The notes beneath the pieces are model-generated. The model had not been told where the DNA came from. It saw nothing but the letters and a program-made list of their open reading frames with translations, and made no database searches. DNA of 64,000 bases from Nageia nagi. Lineage: Eukaryota > Pinophyta. Both the position numbers and the translations under genes were made by a program. Below, in pieces: positions 25,201-36,399 of the stretch. The stretch is from the NCBI GenBank assembly GCA_050084985.1, contig JBITNC010000001.1:91016001-91080000 (forward strand), read 5' to 3'. How positions within the stretch are numbered: the stretch's first letter is position 1; every line of letters starts with the position of its first letter.

Positions 25201-26100
25201 GAGTTATCTAATATCCTTTGCAAGATCAAGATAAGAATCACCTTTTGAGTGCCTTAGGATGATGGATGTAGCTCAAAGTGGAAGGTAGGCAATTGAAAGG
25301 TTTGAGTACACAATCTATAGTGCACAAGATAGTAGAAGCTCATGAATATCCATTATGCAAAAGTGAAAGATTAGGTAAAAACAAATTGATTTTGAATTGA
25401 CTTTTATATGTGACTAGCCAATGGGCTAACTAGGGTTTTAACCTAGCTAGTCAACCGATCCCCTAACTAGTAGGTTGGTTAGGGTTCAAGTTAACTAAGT
25501 GGTAACAAAAGGCTAAGTTACCAAAATTGACCATGCAAATGGGGTCAAGATGGGATGAAAGGCTAATGTAATCATGATGAGCTACAATATAGGCCAAATC
25601 ATCATGAATCACCTAAGTTAGATGAACAAATGATTTTTAGGTGTATATAGCTAGAAGAGGAGAAACTTTCCATAAAGTAAGTTAATACTAGATATGAGTA
25701 GAAATTGGAAATGTATGACTTAACAAAGGAAGCAAAGTTTATTCAATATAATGGATATGAAGAGCTTATGCCTTAGATGGAGGAAGTCTAATAGGAGATA
25801 ACAATAAACAAAAAGGTAATTATTAACTTTATATTTCTTATTGACCTCTCCAAGATCTTGATTAGCACCATGGTCTATCTAAATTTTCATTTAATTAAAG
25901 TGGCCCAATACTTGAATGCATATAATGAGACACTCAAAGAAATGGGCATTAAGAGGGCCCAAGAATCTCTTAAGCAGGAAGGGATGGATGCAAGACGTTG
26001 GGTACACTTGAGGTTGACATTTCATACTTGAAGAAAATAGCCTAAAATAAAATTTTAGTATACATAAAATCCAAATTTTCTTTTTGATTGGTAACCCAAA
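22250..26100. other. Unassigned AT-rich stretch
   Basis: No gene, paired LTR or conserved domain recognised. A TGTAATACCCAAGAC word at about 24827 resembles a gypsy LTR start but has no partner or primer site. Scattered CCCTAA and AACCCTA words near 23390 are too few to be an array. Short open frames (for example 25059-25241, 25891-26163, minus) have no recognisable content. Confidence 0.5.
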
Positions 26101-26112
26101 CCAAAAACTAAA

Positions 26113-26144
26113 CAAAATTTCAATATTTAAAAATTGAAATTTTG
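26113..26144. repeat. 12-bp-arm palindrome
   Basis: CAAAATTTCAAT (26113-26124) is the exact reverse complement of ATTGAAATTTTG (26133-26144), with an 8-base loop. Flanks continue the symmetry imperfectly (AACCAAAA on the left, TTTTGGTT on the right). The same AATTTCAATTTTTAAA words occur in the adjacent tandem repeat. Confidence 0.9.
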
Positions 26145-26156
26145 TTTTGGTTTGAA

Positions 26157-26512
26157 TCCCCAAACCAAAAATGAAATTTCAATTTTTAAAGATCAAAATT
26201 TTGTTTCATGGAACTATAACTCGTGTGCAAAATCCTCATAGGCCCCCATTTTCTCCTCTACAAAATGATATTTTGAGTCTAAGGTGATTTAGATCTTTGT
26301 TGTAAAATAAAACTTTGATTTTGTGTGCTCTAAGTCCCCAAACCAAAAAAGAAATTTCAATTTTTAAAGATCAAAATTTTGTTTCATGGAACTATAACTC
26401 GTGTGCAAAATCCCTGTAGGCCCCCATTTTCTCCTCTACAAAATGATATTTTGAGTCTAAGGTGATTTATATCTTTGTTGTAAAATAAAACTTTGATTTT
26501 GTGTGCTCTAAA
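26157..26512. repeat. Tandem duplication, unit 178 bp, two copies
   Basis: Unit 1 is 26157-26334 and unit 2 is 26335-26512, differing at only a few bases (for example ATCCTCATAGG against ATCCCTGTAGG, and GATTTAGAT against GATTTATAT). A part of the unit is seen in inverted form in the palindrome just before it. No coding role seen. The high identity suggests a fairly recent local duplication. Confidence 0.92.
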
Positions 26513-26519
26513 TCCTCCC

Positions 26520-29500
26520 TACAGCCATATATAGCAAGAACACTTTTGGGTACCCTATTTCTTCCAATACTCTTATTTTTCAATAAAATGAAGAATTTGG
26601 TTAAAAACTTAGTTAATTAGGATTTTTAAATCTAAGTGTTTATTTTTTACAATTTTTTTAATCTTAATGTTATATGGATAATATATAAAATACCTTAGGA
26701 TTAAATTATTTGTAGGTATTGCAATGTAGATGTTATAGAATATGAGACTTATGGTTTTTCTTTTTTTCCTACTTTACAAAGACATGAGAAAAGTCTACGC
26801 ATTTTTTAGATAGTGGTATTGGTATATGGAAAACATTTAAAATACCTTATAATATAATAATTTGTATTTATTGCATTCTAGATATCTAGATAGAATATAA
26901 CTCAGTGTTTTACATTCTTTACAAATACACTAGAAAAATCTACAAATATATTTGTAACTTCAACTCAATCCATGAATTTTAAACCAAAATAAACTTTGAT
27001 AATTTAGTTTAAAAATTAATTACATAACACTTCTTATTATTACCTTGGATCTAATGGAGATACAAATAAGATTTTTATCAAATAGTCCATTTTAATATTC
27101 TGCATAACCTTCAATGAGCATATTGATTCATCTACTTTTACTTTAAGTGATGATATGAAATTATGGGCTCTTTTATATAAAGGAGATACATGAAAAAAAT
27201 ATAATCTCTACCTCTTTATTTTAGTTAATTAATTCTATATTTCTATTTCGATAACAAGTCTTCCCTTTTCTTTCATTCCTTGGAATTATTAGGTAATGTT
27301 ATTTCTAGATTCTTGAGATATTTTATCAATCTTATGGAGAATATTTACGCATTCACATACTCAAGTTGGAGAGCCAAAAAATCCTTCCTTCCTTTAATAT
27401 CCCCAAACTCCTTCAATTCCATACCTTGATTTTGGTTTCTAAGAATTGAATAATCTTTATAAGTCAATACATTTTACTTCCAAAACTTGGATTATCTTCT
27501 AATCACCACTATTGGACTAAAGGTTTGAAATTAGTATCATGTATCCACATAAGATAGAATATTAAAGGAGTGTTATTGCACCTTGGGATCTAAATATCTA
27601 TCCTAATATGTAAATTATCTAAATTGATATTGTTGAGGGTAAGTGACTTCAAAATTATTCCACATCTAAAAGAAACTAATTTAATATTCAAAACTTATTT
27701 AAATATTATACCATGACATCATGTATCATTTGTAGGTTTAATATCAATCAAATTCAAATGCCTCATGTGTTTATGCATTAGGTCTAATTCCAACCCCAAA
27801 GATCTAAATCATACCACTTTCTGCAAAGAGGATAAAATGATTTTAAATTCTCCCCCTAAGATAGTCTATGATATGGGAAACTAGAAGCAAAGGTACCAAA
27901 TATAGGTTTAATATAATTTTTTAATTCCTTCAAAGAAGATAGTTACATATATGCTTATGCATATAATATTTTGATTCAAATATCTCCCTTGGCTAAAGAA
28001 ACTACAAATACCCCAATTTACTATAGTTATATTTACAATAAACTCCTTTAGATTCCAAAGGATAGAGAGGCATTTTTATGCCATGGAATTTTATATACTC
28101 AACTTTTTCCATAGGAATGATTTTTATTTCCTTTGTCTCTATTTCCTTTACTAATATTTATTCTCCTAAAGGAATATTAGTTACAATTTATTCACGTAAA
28201 TCATACTTTAGTGAGAAACAACCATTCAACTATAAATACATTTGGATAAACTTTTATAAGTCCTAGAATTCTATGTTTTACCTTGAATCACCATGCTTAC
28301 TCAACCTTATAGGATTTATATTTTATTATTCATGGGTTGATGTATGTAGGATGCATACATGGCCAAGTTGGGGGAAGAATTTTGTAAGCAATGAATATAC
28401 AAATAAGATAAGAGTGATGGCTAAACTTTCTCACATGCTAAATCTTAGAATCAATACATTATGCTTGTATATATGTCACATTTATATATGTCCTAGTAAT
28501 CCTTTTCAACACAATCCATAATGGATTCACATGATTTGAATCATAATTCTAATATATGTTGGATGAGTTCCATGTATAACCAACACAACTTCTCATTCAT
28601 ATCAATTATGGTTATCATATTTCAAAAATATTACATCATAATTTATTGAATTTTAGTAATCTACTTTCATGATTTTCAAATTTAAAAGATTAATTTCATA
28701 AAAATGCTTGCAAATAAACATTGTAGCTATGGAATATAGCTTGCTCTATTATATACGATAAATTATCCTATTCAAAAAAGTTCAATAAATGCTTATAATC
28801 TACTAGCCAAAATCATTCATAGAAGCTTTCAACTAGATTGGTTGATCATTTTTATTTGTCTTCATATATAAATTTAGGGATTCTTATCAATATGGATGTA
28901 TTAAATCATAGAGAGCCTAGCTTAATGTTATAACTTGATCAATTCTCTAATACTCTTACCATATTCTATTAGGTAGGATGGTTAGAATTATCTGAGAGCC
29001 TTTTAAAATAGGATGATATAGTTATAGAGATTTCCTACCAAGTAGGAAGATGATATTATTTCACTAAGAGTAATCACTATTACAATCATGAAGGATGTAG
29101 TAGCTAGAGTCATAATAATACCAACCACTAAATACCTATGGTGTAGATACACCATGAGTATGCAAATAGCTATGATACCCTTTCTTAGATCCATCCAACG
29201 TATCCCATGCATTTAAGAAAAAGAATATCTCCATCTAAATCAAAAATAAAAGGTTAATGTAGATCCTTATTCTAAGACCATAAAAAGAAGAAGGATATAT
29301 TCAACAATAGCTATAGTAACACTTAAGTTTAGATACCATGAGGATTCATTGAAAGAGAAATTAAATGGATCCAAGAAGGAAATTAAATTTATACGAATTC
29401 CTATCATTTAGTTTATATTTCATATTTCTCAACTATATTTTATAAGGTAGGTAAGAATTTATAATTTTAACCTTGATTTCCTTGGTTCAGAATGTATATT

Positions 29501-29900
29501 TTGATCTATTGTAGGTATTTTTGAGTAAGATAAATATTATTGATAAGTATACATAGTTTCTCATAGTCACTTACCCATTAAATATTTATATCTACTTGTA
29601 CAAACAAGCACTTGTAATTGCCCATATTTGATTAATCATATTTGTTTGAAGTTGTTTATCTATTATATTTTTGAGATAATGCTTCCATATTCTTGTAATA
29701 ACTTACTTACATTATTTCTTAACAAATTTATATGCATACCCTTAGTTTATATTTGGTTTACTTTATCATGTTCTTAATATTATTTTCTTAAAATTTTATC
29801 TTGATTTGAGATAAAAATTTAGAATCATTTTATTTTCAAATATGATTTATTATTATTTAGTTATTATAAATTATGTAAATTTATTCCTTCAATTGTTAAT
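26520..29900. other. Unassigned AT-rich stretch
   Basis: No conserved domain recognised on either strand. Open frames at 28078-28266 and 28273-28521 (plus) and 29003-29212 (minus) have no recognisable content. No LTR ends or long repeats noticed. Confidence 0.45.
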
Positions 29901-29924
29901 CTATGTAGGTGACCTTTTATTTTC

Positions 29925-30080
29925 ATGGATCCCCCACCTCCACCCCCTCCACATCATGAAAACCTCCCACGTCCACCCCATAGTCCACATCATAAAAACC
30001 CCCAACCTCCACCCCATAGTCCACATAATTAAAACCTCCCATATCCACCTCATGAAAACCCCCCACCCCCATCCCCTTAG
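29925..30080 (+). pseudogene. Proline/histidine-rich repeat ORF fragment
   Basis: From ATG at 29925 the frame reads MDPPPPPPPHHENLPRPP and then repeats of about 12 residues (PPHSPHHKNPQP), ending at TAG 30078-30080. It is encoded by a 36-bp DNA repeat in about 3.5 copies (about 29932-30077). One in-frame TAA lies near 30026. It lies just left of the outer gypsy insertion. The downstream continuation before insertion would be at 51192, where a frame after TTATAG (51215) reads VEISEIHTLGRDLSPHMS. A joining intron would be only about 55 bp, short for a plant, so a two-exon gene is only a guess. Function unknown; it could also be a non-coding minisatellite. Confidence 0.35.
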
Positions 30081-30110
30081 TAAAATGAGGCTTTTCTTTG
30101 ATAAACTATT

Positions 30111-30845
30111 TGTTATAACCAAAAAATAATAAAAATATATTAAATTAGGGTTATTTATAGTATATTTAATTTACCAATTTGACCACAAAATTATATAAAA
30201 ATAATGATACAAGTGATGATAATGATCTATTTGACCTTAATCTATCAAAAATGGAAAATAAAAGATACAAACATGTACTTTACCTATGACAATGATTGAA
30301 GATGATATTTGAATGAAAGGGGATGAACAATGAGCTTCTCCAAAGAATGGAGCCCAAAATCTAGTTGCAACCTAGTAATGGTGCCAACAACCCAACAATG
30401 GTGCTTATCTACCTTTCCAATTTAGCCTCACCCTTTGCTCAATTTCATTGTCTAACCTTTGATCCATAGAATATCACTCGCATATGAGTAAATGATAGCA
30501 AGAATGTATGGCTCAGAGTATAACAATTTTCAAAATTGATAGGTGGTGTTAAGAAACACCGATCAATAATGACACAAGTTATTGCCACCTATCAAAGATT
30601 CAAGATTATGCAAGATCATGTCATATCTATGACCCTGTAAACCCTTCCACCTTTATAGGTAACAAGTAGAGTGCCAATGCTCCTCCTTAGGCTTATTATG
30701 ATGTCGACTAACCTATTACCATAAAATATAAGGCAGATGAGAGTGCACATTGATAAAGGGATTTATTTAATAAATTGAATAAATAATTTCAAATAACTAA
30801 AAAGGGTATTTTAATTAAATCAAAATCCATTTTTAGGTGTTAACG
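30111..30845 (-). repeat. 3' LTR of element 3
   Basis: About 735 bp, same length as its partner at 50452, and alignable from TGTTATAACCAAAAAATAA to TTTTAGGTGT. The terminal ACA has become ACG. The likely polypurine tract, read on minus as AAAGTGGGGAATC, lies at about 30846-30858. By eye the two LTRs differ at roughly one base in eight to ten, indicating an old insertion. Confidence 0.92.
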
Positions 30846-31227
30846 GATTCCCCACTTTGAATATAATTTGATGCTTTTGGAATAAATAAAATCAAAGCAT
30901 AATTCAAAGTATATTCAAGAAAAAAGATAAGAGTAAAAGAGTACTCCATAAAAATTTATCTCATGTTAGCAGCTTTAGATGCCATAATTTTTTGCTTATA
31001 TTATGCCTCCTCTTTGACTTGGTTGTGATATGATGGACCTTTCATCATAGGAGCAATCCAATCCAATGAACAAGGAACCTGCAAAGATCTTAGATAAGAA
31101 ATATTTTGCATACAAGATATCTCAAATATAAACATGATATGGATAAGATGATAAGTGATATGAATGCAAACCTATCCATGGTGACTTACCCACCAAGAGT
31201 GATGAAGAGAGATTACCAATTTATGTT

Positions 31228-31478
31228 GACCAACTTGGTTTCCCAAGCCACCATGTTGCCATGTATTTTTTATAAGAATGACCCTTCCTTATGACCAACT
31301 TGGTTTTCCCAAGCCACCATGTTTCCATGGATTTTTTATAAGAATAATCCTTCCTTACAAAGGCATCAATTGATAAGAGAGACCAACTTGGTTTCCCAAA
31401 GCCACCATGTTTCCATGGATTTTTGACAAGAATGAGCCTTCTTTATAAAGGCATTAAATGATATAATTGATAAGAGAA
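31228..31478. repeat. Three tandem copies of an 88-bp unit near the 3' end of element 3
   Basis: GACCAACTTGGTTTCCCAA, then GCCACCATGTTTCCATGG, starts at 31228, 31293 and 31381. The first copy is shortened to 65 bp. The array lies between the integrase end (31684) and the 3' LTR, in the element's 3' non-coding part. Confidence 0.88.
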
Positions 31479-31683
31479 ATGTATGATAAATAGATATTAT
31501 GAAGAAAAGAAGATAAATAAATGGAAAAGTTACCTTTTTGTGATTTTTACCTAATCATGGATTTGTATAGAGCTTTAGCGATGATGCTAGAAACATAGCA
31601 ATGGTGTTGGGTTATTGATTTATTTGACTTGCAATCTTAGTATCTAGAAATGCAAAAAGATACATTTGCATGAAAAAGGAATA

Positions 31684-32576
31684 TTAGACATTAAAATTTT
31701 TCATATGCATAACATTGATTGTATTACATTTCTCTTTACCTTCAATTGTAGACAATTTATATGCACCTTTTCCATAATTTGCAATGATAATGTAAGGACC
31801 AATCCAGTTAGGCTCAAACTTATCTTTCTTTTCATTTTCAAGGAATTTAGTGTTGGTAAGATTCTCTTTCAAGAAAGGGTAACCTACCTTGAAAATTTTA
31901 GGGATGATATTTTTTCTATAGGCTCATTGGATGTGATAATTATAGGCATGAAGGTGTTCTAAAGCATTAACCCTCTTCTCATCTAGTACCTATAATTGGG
32001 CTAACCTAGCCTTCCATCTATCTTCATTAGTTATGATATCATCTAAAGATACACGAAGTAATGGGATTTCTAGTTCTAATGGGATCACATCTTCATCTTA
32101 ATACATTAGGGAACAGGTAGTGGCACCTACAAAAGTTCTAATGCTAGTCCTATAGGCCCACAAAGAATATGAGAGTTGTTCATGCCAATCTTTACCATGT
32201 TGGGTAATACTTTTGTATAGGATACTCTTGATGATCTTATTTGATGCTTCAGCTTGACCATTACCTTAGGGATACTAATGTGTGGAGAATTTTCTTTCAA
32301 TATGATATTTTGTATAAAATTATTTGATTTCATTACCTTTAAATCTAGGACCATTATCCATAAATAATTTAGCAGTTATACCATATCTATAAATGATATA
32401 TTCAATAATGAAATCAACAATTTTACCTCCTTTTACTAATTTCATAGGTATGGCCTCCACCCCTTTAGTGAAGTATTTTGTAGCTGTAATGATTAACTTA
32501 TGTCCATCTTATAAAATAAGGTTAATTTTTCCAATAAAATCAAGTGCCTAAATAAAAAATAGCCAAGGATATATAA
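31684..32576 (-). pseudogene. pol: Integrase core and C-terminus of element 3
   Basis: Directly left of the inserted element the frame reads FIQALDFIGKINLIL, matching the WGLDFIGKI block with the first catalytic Asp kept. It goes on with KLIITATKYFTKGVEAIPMK and LFMDNGPRFKGNE (second Asp region, DNGP). The 32354-32127 piece holds IPKVMVKLKHQ-x-RSS, a degenerate form of the core end. The 31872-31684 piece is the C-terminal domain (KFEPNWIGPYIIIANYGKGA, YKLSTIEGK, NVMHMKNF). Frameshifts separate the pieces. Confidence 0.88.
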
Positions 32577-32581
32577 TAGTG

Positions 32582-33418
32582 TAGACACCCAAAAAGACCC
32601 CTCTTTCAATAAATGAAAGAAGAATGAAAAATTAAAAGTAAATTAAAAAGTTTACTATAGTCCTTTAAAATTTAGCATCCGATAGTTGGATGCTAGTGAC
32701 TCACACCAATCACTAGCATCCTATATTTGGATGCTGGTGACTCTAAAGTTAATAAAAATTAAAATAAAAATGGCAACATTAGAGGCATCTTGGAAAAAAG
32801 GCAAAGGATGATGGATGAGTCACCATGTATCTTGCACATCCCTACCTCAAATAACAACCATGACAAAGCTATATAGGCTTTCCTATTGAGCTTTTTATCT
32901 CCAAAAGTAAAAACTTTTCTTGCTTCTGAAAACTATAAATAAAAGCCTCCAACTATGAAGTAAGGATCCCAAATTTGAATGTAAGATTACTCTATTGAAA
33001 TGCATACAATTTTTTGCTAAGTTATATACATTGTCATTTCATTTTTCATATGCTTGTTTATGTTCACTTCATACTAATTTCATAGTTTGGATAAATACAT
33101 TTGATGATTTTGTTATTTGCATGTATGCATGGATAATAGGTGTGGAGCATTTGAACTTAAAGAGTTGAAGAAGAAAAAGAAATCCATATCTCCTATAGGT
33201 TCCTAAAGATAATCCTTCAAGCTTGTAGACATTGAAATTAGGCCTAAGAAGGGCCTTATCATTCTTATGTAAAAATCCCTTTGTACAAGGAAATGGATCG
33301 AAATGAATTTGTTATTTGTAATCATTTTGAGGTATACACCAAAGAGCAATAGAGAAGTTTTTTTTGTTGTAAATTATCTTTTTTTTCATGCTTGAAGAGT
33401 TACTTTTTGGGTATGACA
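32582..33418 (+). repeat. 5' LTR of the nested gag-only element
   Basis: 837 bp, TGTAGACACCC to ATGACA, three bases before the primer site. Has a TATA box, CTATAAATAAAAGC, near 32935. Contains stacked hairpins at 32674-32720: AGCATCC/GGATGCT, and GATGCTAGTGA (32689-32699) with TCACTAGCATC (32710-32720). The last about 165 bp recur at 36236-36396. Confidence 0.88.
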
Positions 33419-33421
33419 TTT

Positions 33422-33441
33422 TGGCACTAGAAGGAGGGCAC
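33422..33441 (+). other. Primer binding site of the nested gag-only element
   Basis: TGGCACTAGAAGGAGGGCAC, matching the element 1 site at 18 of 20 positions. Confidence 0.8.
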
Positions 33442-35159
33442 CTTGCATGCAAGCTGCATCAAAAATGAGGTGCAGGGTTATTTTTTGTGTTTTAGCATTC
33501 ATTTTGTTATCTTGTGTCTTGTGGTATTGTTACTGATTTTGTATTATTTTCTATATTTTTTTATTTTCTATCTATGCTATAGAAACACTAATGACACAAA
33601 AGCAAACACCAATGACTTTCACTAAATGCCTACAATTTAGAATTAATCATTTTATGCAAAAACTATGAAATGCCAATGAACAAAAATAAAGGGTATATAT
33701 TTCAACTTTCATAAATTTTGAAAGCGTAACTTAGGCACTAAAATGGAAAACAAAAATAAACCCCTTTTCTATGATTTTTGTGCTCAGATTGCATATAGGA
33801 AGGGTAGATGAATGTTTAGGTAACATGCATTGTTTTACTTTATTTTAGTAAATTGCATGAATGTCATTTATCTCTTTTTTACTTTGGGTAGGGAGCATAT
33901 CAAAAAATACACCTAAAATTTTCCATTACACCCACTTATCCTCTCCCTTTATGCTAAAAGGCGATATTAGGTGACTAGAATGGGTGCAATAGAAAAAAGA
34001 GTAAATGAACCTTTATCTCACTAAGATTGGTAGTAAACTCTCATTAAATTACTTTCATACTTGGAAGGAGTAATTAACTTTTATCAAGCATGGAATGAAT
34101 ATAAGGTTAATTTACTAGGTTTAAGGTAGTTTAGAACATATTAAATCAGTTAATTAATTTGGTGGCTATTTACCTTCACGTTAATACTCTTTGTTGCCTA
34201 CCTTACCACTCCAAAAGGAAGTCAAAGGATTATGACTAAAAGAGGAGTTAAATAATCTCATTTAAAGTAAATTTACTTCACATTAATACTCTTTCTTGTA
34301 TTCCTTACCACTCTAAAATGAGTTCAAAGGATTGTGACTCAAAGAGGAGTTTAAGGATTTTATTTAATGTAATAAACTTCACATAAACACTTCTAGAATT
34401 GGAAGGAGTAAATGAATTCCATTTAAATTTGGTTAAATAATCATACTAAAAGGGTAATTAACCTCCTTGGCTAGATCAAGACTCATTAATTAAAATATTG
34501 CTTTTTTCACATTAACAAAATATAATCAAAGGACATGCATGTTTGGTTAGGTTGTAGTTGTATATCATGAGTTATTTTATTTTATTAAATGCATATTCAT
34601 GAGAACTCTTAAAATTTACATCAATGAGTTGGAGGTGATGACCAACCATTGATTCTTATACTTCTTATGTACCCATCAACCACATCATAAGTCGTAGAGC
34701 CAAAACCTAGAGATGAATATTGGGTTCATATGTTAGAAGTCATCACTTCCTATTGGGTGACTATAAATAAGGAGGCTATGCTTGGATTACACTATTAATA
34801 TAGTCTTTAGTAGCATTCCTCATACCCCATTGCACTAAAGGGACCATTTTGGGTACAAAGTTGATACTTAGCCATAGATTGCCTATAGGATTACCAACTT
34901 ACCTTGCTTAAACACATGACTAAAAAAATCACTTAGGAAAACTAATAATATTAAAATATACAATTCATATCACTCATATTAAAAATATTAATTCAATATA
35001 TCAAAAAAGAAATCTAGAAAGGATAATCATATCAAAAAGGTAAGCACACATATAGGATTGTTTGTCCATATAATTGCTTTCTATCAAATATAAATTTGAA
35101 AGATAAAATAGAATTATTAATGTTTGATGTTTGTTTGCTTTTACTTGTGGTGTGATAGA
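33442..35159 (+). repeat. Leader of the nested gag-only element
   Basis: 1.7 kb without convincing coding. AACACTAATGACAC and AACACCAATGACTT occur near 33584-33620, matching the motif near the element 1 primer site. CCTTACCACTCCAAAAGGA (from 34200) and CCTTACCACTCTAAAATGA (from 34302), each followed by CAAAGGATTRTGACT, are the same family as the element 1 leader repeats read on its coding strand. Confidence 0.7.
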
Positions 35160-36235
35160 AAAAATTCAAACAAAAATAAAAAACAAAAGAAAATGGTTAA
35201 CACTCATTCTCTAATGACTTGTCAAGAGCAAGAACTCAACAATGAAAACTATTTAGAAGAACGAAGTCATTGATCTAGTAGAAACACTTAAAGAAGAGAA
35301 ACTCCTCGAGAAATAAACAAAACTTAATCACATCCTATTGATGTTGAATTAGATATATTTAGACATCATTTAACACAATTAAGGATCCTACATTCTTCCC
35401 ATTCTCATAGTCTTCCTTTAAATTTAGATTATTTAATGAAAGATACGTAATCAGTTGATAGTGTAGAAGAAATTGTATTAAGAAATATACCACCTTCATA
35501 AACTCATTCAACTGATACTGTACTTCAAAGAGGCCCTTTTTAGGCCTAAGTATGATCATGTCATATGATATATTCCATATGGATGTTTAGTTCAATCATA
35601 TTTAAGAAAATATGATTATACCCCTTCCACTATTTATAGGCAAATGGAGGAATTTGATGATCGAATCTCCATACATAAAGCTACTCCTATACTAGAATCT
35701 AGATATCATGCTAGAGTTTAAAATAATCCTTATTACATTTTAAAATCAAATACAACCACTCCTTTTTCAATTCATAAATCCCTTAGACAAGGACATAAAG
35801 TGAAAAAGAACCTTGATCCAAAAAGGTTTAAATTACAAGGAATACCTCCATATGTACATAAGAAACAAAACTCACCTTGTAATAATATAAAACACCAACA
35901 ACAAATGATTTTATATAATCCAAATGTACAACAACAAACTAAACCCATAGGATTCATTCAACAACCATAGTTACAAGCAAAACTTGTGCTCAATATACAT
36001 CAAAATAGGTTACCAATAAGACAACCCAATAAGTAAAATGTTCAAATTCAACATGCACCTAACCAAATAATAGGGAAAGATAAAAAAACAACAACCTAGA
36101 TTGCGATCCCTATCTCCCCAAGGTTAAAAAGTATATAAATACCAAGATCCTTACTTAGCTAAGAGAAAAGAAGCTTCACTTAAAAAGCAACAAGATGAGC
36201 TTTAAAAGTATCGTTTACCTTCACTTAAAAATAAG
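35160..36235 (+). pseudogene. gag: gag N-terminal remnant of the nested element
   Basis: Broken plus-strand frames resemble the first half of the element 1 gag: a hydrophilic Asn/Glu-rich start, IDVELDIFRHHLTQLRILH near 35335-35395, a Gln/Asn/Pro-rich middle (for example NIKHQQQMILYNPN near 35890) and YQDPYLAKRKEASLKKQQDE near 36135-36200, parallel to RYRDPYLDKQEA of element 1. The coiled coil is cut off, and the sequence passes straight into 3' LTR sequence near 36236, so everything from mid-gag to mid-LTR was deleted. Stops are common. The minus-strand frames here (35359-35559, 35772-35957) are shadows. Confidence 0.6.
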
Positions 36236-36396
36236 GGTCATTCTTGTGTAAAAATCCCTTTATACAAGGTGATGGATCAAAATGAATTCATTATTTGTAA
36301 TCATTTTCAGATCTACACCAAAGAGCAATAAAGAAGTTTGTTGGTTGTAACATATCTAGTTTTGCATTCTTATAGAGTTACTTTTTGGTTGTGACA
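36236..36396 (+). repeat. Truncated 3' LTR of the nested gag-only element
   Basis: TGTAAAAATCCCTTTATACA, CACCAAAGAGCAATA and GAGTTACTTTTTGG match the last about 165 bp of the LTR ending at 33418, and it ends GTGACA at 36396. The U3 part and polypurine tract are missing. Confidence 0.88.
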
Positions 36397-36399
36397 TAG

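Larger units (their letters stand above)
32582..36396 (+). mobile_element. Gag-only Ty3/gypsy derivative inserted in the integrase of element 3
   Basis: Plus-strand order: complete LTR (32582-33418), primer site (33422), long leader with repeats, gag N-terminal remnant (about 35160-36230) and only the last about 160 bp of a 3' LTR (36236-36396). There is no capsid core, protease, RT or integrase. Flanks TAGTG (32577-32581) and TAGAA (36397-36401) look like a decayed 5-bp duplication. The integrase frame of element 3 joins across the two edges, which fixes the insertion. The primer site, leader repeats and YQDPYL gag motif match element 1, so it is probably an internally deleted member of that family. 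Confidence 0.85.

Noticed and set aside
24826-25660. Possible LTR starting TGTAATACCCAAGAC
   Set aside because: No partner, primer site, TATA box in the expected place or right end could be found.
29003-29212. Minus-strand ORF with hydrophobic stretch, considered as a plastid photosystem subunit fragment
   Set aside because: Only a loose ATTSFM-type similarity; length, order and neighbours do not fit any plastid gene, and no plastid-like GC or flanks are seen.
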